Shown piece by piece: positions 57,519-64,000 of a stretch of 64,000 bases of DNA (the first letter of the stretch is position 1; every line of letters starts with the position of its first letter). Location of the stretch: assembly GCA_029866005.1 (NCBI GenBank), contig JARXAE010000021.1:1-64000 (forward strand), given 5' to 3'. Below the pieces are notes generated by a model. The model was not told where the DNA came from, made no database searches, and saw only the letters and a list, made by a program, of their open reading frames with translations. Source of the stretch: Fimbriimonas sp. GTDB lineage: Bacteria > Armatimonadota > Fimbriimonadia > Fimbriimonadales > Fimbriimonadaceae. Made by a program: the position numbers and the translations under genes.

Positions 57519-58583
57519 TTACGTCTCCCAGGCGAGTGGAATGTGAAGTCTTTGATAGGTTTCGATAGCGAACCGATCAGTCATCCCGGCTACATAGTCC
57601 ACCGCCCCTTGGACCCCATCGTAGCCCTCTGGCAAGGTTCCAGCTCCGAGAAAGTGAACAAACAGGTCTTGAACCAGCTTCTCTGCTTTCGTCACATCGG
57701 GATACAAAACTGGGTATCGGAGGTACACGTTGTCGAACATCCACTCTTTCAGCCCATTCATGGCCGTCAGATATTCGTCGGAAATTCTCACGAACGGCTG
57801 ATCAACGCTCTGTTCAATGACATCTCTGACCAGGATTCCGATCCGATCCGAATACCGCGTCCCGAGCACATCAAACTCCGCCGGCACACATTCGATAATC
57901 CCTGAGCGGACAGCGTCGTCAATATCGTGATTTAGGTACGCAATTCGGTCGCTGAGCCTCACAACCGCTGCTTCCAATGTCGAAATCTGTTCACCATCCG
58001 CATCGCTAAGGTCCTTGCGCCCTTTGCTATGACCATCGATTCCCTGCCGAACTTCTTCGCTGAGGTTCAAATTCTCCAGCACATCGACAATCCGTAACGA
58101 CTGTTCATAGTGCCGAAATCGCCTCGGAGCTCCGGCGCCGGCCTCTAGCGGCAGAGCCTCCTGATCCGCTTCACTTCCCTGCCCCTTCCAGTAAGCCGCG
58201 ATTGCTTCGTCGAGAGCTCGCTCACCTGCATGCCCAAAAGGTGTGTGTCCGACATCGTGACCCAGCGCAATCGCCTCGATCAGATCCTCGTTGAGTCTGA
58301 GGGCTCGTCCGATGGTTCGAGCAATTTGCGCGACTTCGAGAGTGTGAGTCATCCGCGTCCGGTAATGATCACCTGCGGGGTCGATGAAAACTTGAGTCTT
58401 GTGCTTAAGCCGACGAAACGCCTTGCTGTGCAGAATTCGATCTCGATCCCGCTGAAAGCAAGTTCGAACTAAGTCTTGCTCCTCGTCAACAACACGTCCA
58501 CTTGAATCTCGCGCGAGACAAGCCAAAGTCGACAACGCGGAGACTTCTCGGGTTTCAATTTGCTCACGAATCGTCATCGGCAT
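57519..58583 (-). CDS. Deoxyguanosinetriphosphate triphosphohydrolase-like protein (HD domain)
   Basis: A 354-residue HD-domain hydrolase. The N-terminus (REVSALSTLACLARDSSGRVVDEEQDLVRTCFQRDRDRILHSKAFRRLKHKTQVF) is the dGTPase-like opening. The metal site comprises the His in TRMTHTLEVAQIA and the His-Asp pair in ALGHDVGHTPFGHAGE. HYEQSLRIVD and RIAYLNHDIDDAVRSG follow. Type 2 family members hydrolyse dNTPs and usually need an activating nucleotide, so nucleotide-pool control is probable. The gene precedes no obvious partner. Confidence 0.92.
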   Translation of the reverse strand: MPMTIREQIETREVSALSTLACLARDSSGRVVDEEQDLVRTCFQRDRDRILHSKAFRRLKHKTQVFIDPAGDHYRTRMTHTLEVAQIARTIGRALRLNEDLIEAIALGHDVGHTPFGHAGERALDEAIAAYWKGQGSEADQEALPLEAGAGAPRRFRHYEQSLRIVDVLENLNLSEEVRQGIDGHSKGRKDLSDADGEQISTLEAAVVRLSDRIAYLNHDIDDAVRSGIIECVPAEFDVLGTRYSDRIGILVRDVIEQSVDQPFVRISDEYLTAMNGLKEWMFDNVYLRYPVLYPDVTKAEKLVQDLFVHFLGAGTLPEGYDGVQGAVDYVAGMTDRFAIETYQRLHIPLAWET

Positions 58584-58617
58584 CGGTTACAGACGACTGA
58601 GAACCTCGCTGTGCCGC

Positions 58618-60891
58618 TTAGTTCGAGGAATTAGAAGATGCAAACAGTTGAGCAAGAGCATTTCCTTGGCTCTTCATCGAGTTCATACGCGACTCCATCG
58701 CAATAAACTTCGCCTTCAGATCGTCACTCTTTTGCGTGGCCCTCTGGTTGATTCGGTCGATATCTTTTTGGAGGTCGTCCGCTTGCCGCTTAAAGACATC
58801 CTGCCCAGAAACCGCCAGTCCATTCAGCGAGTCGGTAAAGGTTTTCAAAGCCTCGTTGATAGATCCCGAAAGACCGCGTACGTAACTCATTGAACCAACC
58901 GAACCAGTTGTGACTCCCGTATATTGGATCTGAAGCCCATTCGCTACCGTGTTCCCTGTTGCGCCGGTTAAGAACTGACCGCTACCGGTCGCCGCTTGGC
59001 CCGCGATGGTTCCCGCTATATCCAGTCCATCGACTAATGACCCAGCACTGAAGCCAACTCCCGAGTTGGTTCCGAGTGGCGACTGATTGCTGACTAAGCT
59101 GAACCGCCCGCTGGTTCCGAATTTCTTGCTATCAACCTGCAATTTGCCCCCATTATCGCTGGCGATCACAAGATCCTTGAGCCTTGAATCACTGTTGATT
59201 TTGCTGACAATGTCACTCATCGTGGCTCCGACATCAATGTTCAGAGCATAGTTTGAGCTTCCGAACAGCCCGCCACTAAAAGTTAGAATCTCGGAAACCG
59301 TGTTGGCACCCGTTTTGGTAGTGGCAGCCACGTAACTCGTCTTCGTCGCCGCCTGTGTAATGTTGATATCGTAAGGTACAAGCGCAGATGGTTTTGCCGT
59401 TGAAGCTGCCGAGACAAACGTCAGCGCGTTGTTGGCGCTTGATCCCGAGTTTTGGAAGATCTTTCGGACGCCTTCTGGATCCTTCTGGAGCGCAGTCTTG
59501 AAGGCTGAAGTATCGAAGTCGATCGTTCCCTTTGAGTTCAAACGCATTCCGATTGAAGCCGCATTTCGATAGTCCCCGGTCGCCCCTTCAATGTTGTTGA
59601 ACAACGAGACGGTGAAGGTTGAAAGGAATTGCCTGACCGTAGAATCGCCAAAAAGTGGTCCAGTAGCAAACGTCTTGTCATCGAACTGGCTGTACTGATC
59701 GATGAAAGCTGCTGTTTCGTTGAAAGACGTAATGAACGATTGCACCCGATTCGAAATCGTGTCCGCATCGCTCGACATACTAATCGTTGACTTTTCAGGC
59801 GTCGTAACATTAGCTTTCAGCAAAGTCAGCGAAGCGCCTGGGATGACACTCTTAATGCTATTGGTTGAGGAGGTGAGGCTCACTCCGTCGATCGTGTACG
59901 CAGCATCCTGTGCCTGAACAAGTTCATTGGCGGCACCGCTCTGGAGAATTCCGAGAGCCGACAAAGTGTTACCAGTGTCGGTGAATGTCGGTGTGGACGA
60001 AGGATTCTTGATTTCAAGTCGATACTTTGTGGAGCCGTTCTCGGTGATTGAGACGACCGAGGCGGTCGCACCGGTAGAAGCGGCGTTGATCTTATCTGCA
60101 ACTCCTTGCAGGGAATCCGTTTGGAGATTCAGTGTCACCGAAACGCCATTAATTTGAACTGTTTGGTCGGTTAGCCCAGTCGCGCCCATGAGCGTCCCCA
60201 GCGCAGTCGTGGACGCGGTGAGCTTGGTGCCAGCAGCACCGTTACTAATCGACTCACGGATACTCGATGTAGCGTTAAGTACTCCAAGCGTGTTCAATAT
60301 GGATCCAGTGACATCGGAAAGCTGGGGTTTGCCAGTAAGCCCGGTCGTGCCAGACGTGAAAGTAAGGTACGCGTTATTCGTTCCTCCGTCTATGACGGAT
60401 GCCGTAACACCAACCCCGAGCGTATTCACTTTCTGGGCAATCGTAGTGATCGAATCAGTAGCTTCAACTGTCACGGCCTTCCCGTTCACATTAAACGATC
60501 CGGTGTAGCCGAGACCAGCGATCGCACTTGATTGCGCACCGCTTGAGAGCTTTTGAGATTGGGCGAGTTTGGAGACGGTGAGGTTGAACGAACCCGCGAG
60601 GGTCGCTCCTGGTTCGACGGTGACTGAAGCAACGGCATTATCACTTGACGAAGCTGTAATGGCCGAGAATGTCCCCAGCGTTGTCAGCTGGTTCCCTGCA
60701 GATGCAATTCCTGTAATCTTTGTGGCGAACTGACTGTAAAGCTCTGCGCGGTCGCGGAGGGTTTTCTGCTGCGCAGACATCCGCTGGATAGGAGCCTTTT
60801 CGATACTAACGAGTTGCGAAACAATGCTGTCCGTGTCAAGACCGCTACTCAATCCGCTGAATGAAATCCCGTTTGTACTCGAAACTGCCAT
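58618..60891 (-). CDS. fliD: Flagellar hook-associated protein 2 (FliD, filament cap)
   Basis: Filament-capping protein that chaperones flagellin addition at the tip. The 757-residue length is longer than the 450-500 seen in enterics and reflects extra Ser/Thr/Gly-rich outer domains. The N-terminal part (FSGLSSGLDTDSIVSQLVSIEKAPIQRMSAQQKTL) is the FliD_N signature. The C-terminal coiled segment (INEALKTFTDSLNGLAVSGQDVFKRQADDLQKDIDRINQRATQKSDDL) is FliD_C. The internal part repeats beta-rich units with ITDxT/TGLTG-type sequence. It is downstream of the HDOD and cheA genes on one strand, with a 14-nt gap. Confidence 0.93.
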   Translation of the reverse strand: MAVSSTNGISFSGLSSGLDTDSIVSQLVSIEKAPIQRMSAQQKTLRDRAELYSQFATKITGIASAGNQLTTLGTFSAITASSSDNAVASVTVEPGATLAGSFNLTVSKLAQSQKLSSGAQSSAIAGLGYTGSFNVNGKAVTVEATDSITTIAQKVNTLGVGVTASVIDGGTNNAYLTFTSGTTGLTGKPQLSDVTGSILNTLGVLNATSSIRESISNGAAGTKLTASTTALGTLMGATGLTDQTVQINGVSVTLNLQTDSLQGVADKINAASTGATASVVSITENGSTKYRLEIKNPSSTPTFTDTGNTLSALGILQSGAANELVQAQDAAYTIDGVSLTSSTNSIKSVIPGASLTLLKANVTTPEKSTISMSSDADTISNRVQSFITSFNETAAFIDQYSQFDDKTFATGPLFGDSTVRQFLSTFTVSLFNNIEGATGDYRNAASIGMRLNSKGTIDFDTSAFKTALQKDPEGVRKIFQNSGSSANNALTFVSAASTAKPSALVPYDINITQAATKTSYVAATTKTGANTVSEILTFSGGLFGSSNYALNIDVGATMSDIVSKINSDSRLKDLVIASDNGGKLQVDSKKFGTSGRFSLVSNQSPLGTNSGVGFSAGSLVDGLDIAGTIAGQAATGSGQFLTGATGNTVANGLQIQYTGVTTGSVGSMSYVRGLSGSINEALKTFTDSLNGLAVSGQDVFKRQADDLQKDIDRINQRATQKSDDLKAKFIAMESRMNSMKSQGNALAQLFASSNSSN

Positions 60892-60905
60892 GTAAACCTA
60901 CTCCA

Positions 60906-61787
60906 TCAAGCTGCAACCATTCCGTAAAGCTTGCTAGCCTCAGCTACCTTCTTCCGCACTTGCTCCTGAATCTGTTCGAGAACTTCGTCAGAAAGGCCCA
61001 AAGCCTCATAGATCACAGGGTCAATTCCGCTAAGAGGTGCCGTATCCTGGCCGTAGTAAACGTGCTTATGCATCCAGTCAGCAAGGTGCAAAGTCGCGAG
61101 AGCTCTGTCCACATCTGGTTCAAAGGGACCTTCATGCCATCGAATGCTCTGAACGATCTGATCGGGAAGCCCCCACTTCTCGGCGATCATCGCACCGATG
61201 CCAGCATGGCTTTCACCCAAAAAGTGAGCTTCGACTTCTTCGTATGAGACTCCCTCTTTGAGAGCCTTCTTTACCATCTTATCGTAGACCGACTTGAAGT
61301 TGCAGAAAATGAACATACGACCAATGTCGTGCAAAATCCCAATCGTGGACAGAGTTTCAATCGACTTCTTGTCAACGCCAAGCTTATGACCAATCGTTTG
61401 GCAAGCAGCAGCAGTAGCAAAGCTATGCTCCCAAAACCTACGCGCGCCTTCCGGGTCCACTGGATTCTTGCTACTGAATGCGGCGATTGATCCTACAGAA
61501 AGAGTAATCGTGCGAACCTGTTGAATTCCGAGGATCATAACCGCCTGACCAACACTCGTCACCTGACGCGAGATGCCGTAGTATGCAGAGTTGACGATTC
61601 GCAAAACCTTGGATGCCAAAGCTTGGTCACCAGCGATGATTTCGTCAATGCGGTGTAAGTCGGGCTCCGTCTTATTGGTTTCATCCAAGACCTTTGCGAC
61701 CGCCGTCGGCAACGGTGGAAGCTCCTTGAGCGATTGCTCAAGGCGCTTACGAATAACCAATGCTTCTGCATCAACAACCATTTTCAA
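60906..61787 (-). CDS. HDOD-domain signalling protein
   Basis: A 293-residue protein with the HDOD domain: SLKELPPLPTAVAKVLDETNKTEPDLHRIDEIIAGDQALASKVLRIVNSAYYG (classical opening), EHSFATAAACQTIG, and ILHDIGRMFIFCNF as the degenerate HD pair. HDOD proteins lack the phosphodiesterase metal site and act as scaffolds or regulators in motility and biofilm signalling. It overlaps cheA by 17 nt and lies 14 nt before fliD, so the product is expected to work in the same chemotaxis/flagellar circuit. Confidence 0.93.
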   Translation of the reverse strand: MKMVVDAEALVIRKRLEQSLKELPPLPTAVAKVLDETNKTEPDLHRIDEIIAGDQALASKVLRIVNSAYYGISRQVTSVGQAVMILGIQQVRTITLSVGSIAAFSSKNPVDPEGARRFWEHSFATAAACQTIGHKLGVDKKSIETLSTIGILHDIGRMFIFCNFKSVYDKMVKKALKEGVSYEEVEAHFLGESHAGIGAMIAEKWGLPDQIVQSIRWHEGPFEPDVDRALATLHLADWMHKHVYYGQDTAPLSGIDPVIYEALGLSDEVLEQIQEQVRKKVAEASKLYGMVAA

Positions 61788-63834
61788 ACCCTCGTGTTAC
61801 TTCTAAAACCGAATTGACATCGACAATCAAAGCGACCCGCCCATTGCCAAGAATCGTTGCCCCCGAAATCCCGGGTAATTCTCCACAATATTTGCTGATC
61901 GACTTGATCACGACCTCTTGTTCTCCTAGAAGTCGGTCCACAACCAAGCCAACTTTCTGCTCAGCCGAACCTACCACTACGACGTAGTTATCGGCAGATT
62001 CTTTCGTGAAACTTCCAGGAACTTTGAAAACATTTCTAAGTTTCAGGATCGGAACTGTCTGACCCCTTAAGATGATCACTGGTTGGCGACCAACTTTAGT
62101 GATTGGCTGGGCATCAATGGCCAGCGTTTCAATGATCGATCCAATAGGCATGACGTAATCGACATCGCTCACCCGAGACAACAATCCGCCCATAATCGCA
62201 ACAGTCAATGGCAGTTTCAGAATAAACCTGGTACCGACACCGACGGTGCTCTCAAGGTCGATCAGACCTCCCATAGCCATGATGTTGGATCTTACGATGT
62301 CCATTCCGACACCTCGTCCGCTTACGTCGGTGACTTCCTTTGCCGTACTGAAACCGCTGTGGAAAATGAGCATCTGAGCATCTCGATCCGAAAGCCGAGA
62401 GGCTGCTTCAGCCGACATCAGACCCTTCTCTACGGCCTTCGCTCGGAGTCGATGAGGATCTATTCCGCGACCATCGTCGATGATTTCAACCCAGATCGCA
62501 TTATCTTTGTGCTTCGCTGTGAGTCGAACGGTTCCCACTTCCGGCTTGCCAACTGCAATCCGCTCCTCAGCGCTGGACTCAAGACCATGATCTACGGAGT
62601 TCCGGATCATGTGAATCAATGGGTCGCTGATCCCCTCGATGACGCTTCGGTCAACCTCAGTCTCGCCACCCTCGATGACCATCTCAACCTTTTTTCCAAG
62701 ATTTCGCGACAGATCGCGAACCAAACGTGGGAAACGTTGGAACACAGTATCAATGGGAAGCATACGAGCCCGCATGATTTCCTCTTGAAGCTCGCTCGTG
62801 ACTCGTCCGATGTGTCCGACAGTCTCGGCTAGCGATTCAACTTCTTCGCCGGAAGAGGCCTTTGCAGCAATGTTTGCACCGATCTGGCTTAAACGGGTTC
62901 GGTCGATGACCAACTCACCAACAAGGTTCATCAAGTTATCGAGAAGTGAAACATCGACCCTGATCGTCTGACTTGATTCCCGCTTAGCCTCCGGTGCACG
63001 TCGGTCAGCTTGCCGACGATCGTTGCCACGCTCCACCATCGTCTCCATGACCGCTGGAGTATTCTCCGGTTGTACTTTGATACCTTCATCAGCTGGCGTG
63101 TATGGTGTTACATCGACCGATTTGACTTCTCCGATCGCCGACAAGCTCTTGCTGACATCTACTGGGTTTGCGTTTAGAGCTACAAGAAACCGGGCCTCGA
63201 AGTCAAACTCCTCAGCCTCAAGCTTCTCTTGGACAGGATTTGCCCAAAGGATTTCCCCACAGCCATTGATCGCGCTGATCGCCATGAACATGCGCACGTA
63301 TTTCATTCCGCACGTCTCGTCAAGTTCGACTCGGATCTCGTAGATGCCGGCCAGGGTCGGGAGCGCATTAAGTGTCTTTATAACTTCTGAAGGCCAAGTA
63401 ACGACTTGCTTCTTCGTACTCTTCGTGGCCGACACTCCCCCACTCGCTCCTGCAGCGAACGCATTGAGCATATCAACCAACTCTGGATAGGTCGCAATGT
63501 CTTGACCCGTTTCCGCCAACATCTCTTTACCGCCCAACATGATGTCAACGGTTTGAATTAAGCAGTCCGCAATCTCAGGTGTAACCACCAGAGAGCGATC
63601 TCGCACCTTGAACAGAACATTCTCAAATTCGTGGGTAAGGTCTGCGTAATTTGCAAATCCCATCGCACGACTGGAACCTTTGATAGTGTGTGCAGCTCGA
63701 AAGATCGATCCGATCCGATCATCAGTCGGGTCAGCCTGAAGCTTTCCGATTTCAGCCTCGAGAATCGTTAGTTGTTCCTCGGTTTCCTGCAAAAACAGGT
63801 CGAGGTACTCGTTCATATCAACGCCGGCACTCAT
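61771..63834 (-). CDS. cheA: Chemotaxis histidine kinase CheA
   Basis: Kinase receiving input from chemoreceptors through CheW and phosphorylating CheY and CheB. The 687-residue protein has an Hpt domain with the phosphorylated His49 in RAAHTIKGSSRAMGF. The dimerisation region contains VDVSLLDNLMNLVGELVIDRTRL. The ATPase domain has the N box HMIRNSVDHGLES, the G1 box IIDDGRGID and the later FSTAKEVTDVSGRGVGMDIV. A CheW-like regulatory domain closes (ILKLPLTVAIMGGLLSRVSD ... GATILGNGRVALIVDV). The P2 region is atypical, with no clear CheY/CheB-docking motif; a sequence such as YEIRVELDETCGMK may replace it. ATG 63834 overlaps the cheW stop. Confidence 0.96.
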   Translation of the reverse strand: MSAGVDMNEYLDLFLQETEEQLTILEAEIGKLQADPTDDRIGSIFRAAHTIKGSSRAMGFANYADLTHEFENVLFKVRDRSLVVTPEIADCLIQTVDIMLGGKEMLAETGQDIATYPELVDMLNAFAAGASGGVSATKSTKKQVVTWPSEVIKTLNALPTLAGIYEIRVELDETCGMKYVRMFMAISAINGCGEILWANPVQEKLEAEEFDFEARFLVALNANPVDVSKSLSAIGEVKSVDVTPYTPADEGIKVQPENTPAVMETMVERGNDRRQADRRAPEAKRESSQTIRVDVSLLDNLMNLVGELVIDRTRLSQIGANIAAKASSGEEVESLAETVGHIGRVTSELQEEIMRARMLPIDTVFQRFPRLVRDLSRNLGKKVEMVIEGGETEVDRSVIEGISDPLIHMIRNSVDHGLESSAEERIAVGKPEVGTVRLTAKHKDNAIWVEIIDDGRGIDPHRLRAKAVEKGLMSAEAASRLSDRDAQMLIFHSGFSTAKEVTDVSGRGVGMDIVRSNIMAMGGLIDLESTVGVGTRFILKLPLTVAIMGGLLSRVSDVDYVMPIGSIIETLAIDAQPITKVGRQPVIILRGQTVPILKLRNVFKVPGSFTKESADNYVVVVGSAEQKVGLVVDRLLGEQEVVIKSISKYCGELPGISGATILGNGRVALIVDVNSVLEVTRGFENGC

Positions 63835-64000
63835 TCGTTCACTCCAATCAAGCTGTTCATGTCAACAATCGAAATCAAGGTGTCATCGAGATTCACGATT
63901 CCGCGAACCATCTCGCTAAGAATTGAATTCGCTTCCGAAACCCCTTCCTGGACATCGCTTTCGGTGATCGTAATCACCTCAGCAACGTCATCCACCAAAA
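63831..64000 (-). CDS. cheW: Chemotaxis coupling protein CheW (5' part outside window)
   Basis: Partial gene, C-terminal 56 codons visible. LVDDVAEVITITESDVQE, ILSEMVRGIVNLDDTLISIVDMNSLI match the final strands of CheW, including the conserved ILxxVD-type end. It links chemoreceptors to CheA. Its TGA stop (63833-63831) overlaps the cheA ATG, so translation is coupled. The start lies beyond the window. Confidence 0.87.
   Translation of the reverse strand, partial: LVDDVAEVITITESDVQEGVSEANSILSEMVRGIVNLDDTLISIVDMNSLIGVNE

Noticed and set aside
1-64000. CRISPR arrays, prophage, transposases and integrases
   Set aside because: No regular repeat-spacer arrangement and no matching protein motifs were seen on either strand.

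Overview
The window looks like a chromosomal segment of a free-living, flagellated Gram-negative (diderm) bacterium. In favour are a Phe-ended outer-membrane barrel protein, a PEP-CTERM surface protein, FlhA, FliD and CheA/CheW, and core housekeeping genes throughout. Scattered single-copy housekeeping genes, a PA14/propeller/DUF1080 protein, PEP-CTERM sorting, and promoters whose -10 boxes abut start codons fit an Armatimonadota (Fimbriimonadia-type) genome. That placement is an inference; no rRNA gene is present to confirm it. I see no phage, insertion sequence, integrase or CRISPR array.

Layout. 1-2.7 kb (minus): glycosyltransferase, nrnA and truB (cut by the window edge). 2.8-6.2 kb: a TerB-like protein, a CAP-domain protein and a membrane Ser/Thr kinase. 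6.2-13.4 kb (minus): a long co-directional run of a Gly-rich secreted protein, dnaG, a primary-type sigma factor, a peroxiredoxin-like protein, a class II aldolase, hisS and a barrel protein. 13.5-17.3 kb: trxA, then an E1-like ThiF enzyme divergent from a small ubiquitin/MoaD-like protein ending in Gly-Gly, followed 5 nt later by a large DUF4132-type protein. 17.3-25.3 kb (plus): cell-wall and amino-sugar genes (murJ, PBP4-type carboxypeptidase, BadF-type kinase, murQ) with an M61 peptidase and a thiolase. 25.3-27.3 kb (minus): hpt and rho. 27.4-31.4 kb: LytM peptidase, hexapeptide acetyltransferase, two GYF_2-like membrane proteins, pdxH and a zincless formamidopyrimidine-DNA glycosylase. 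31.4-37.8 kb: glyA, polysaccharide deacetylase, rpmE, HDOD-like protein, sugar isomerase, a peroxiredoxin remnant, a PEP-CTERM protein, DinB-like and MerC-like proteins, and tRNA-Arg(GCG). 37.9-50.6 kb: EAL/GGDEF protein, flhA, corA, a 1,092-residue secreted PA14/propeller/DUF1080 protein, trhO, a SnoaL-like protein, a small secreted protein and a GH26-type mannanase. 50.7-57.5 kb: citrate synthase, a large secreted protein of unknown function, an ATL-like protein, a sufT/rrf2/iscA Fe-S operon, a beta-lactamase-fold hydrolase and tRNA-Ser(GGA). 57.5-64 kb (minus): a dGTPase-like HD hydrolase, and an apparent cheW-cheA-HDOD-fliD motility operon.

How it fits together. Most of the window is ordinary core genome. 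The strongest candidate for an undescribed system is 13.9-17.3 kb. An adenylating E1-like enzyme with a complete set of cysteines lies back to back with a small beta-grasp-like protein with an exposed C-terminal diglycine, and that protein is translationally close-coupled to a DUF4132 protein. No thiamine or molybdopterin biosynthesis gene is nearby. This suggests a sulfur-transfer or protein-conjugation module rather than cofactor synthesis. A second theme is gene expression: several genes have -10 boxes 5-10 nt before the start codon, two of them with a TTGACA -35, which predicts leaderless or near-leaderless mRNAs.
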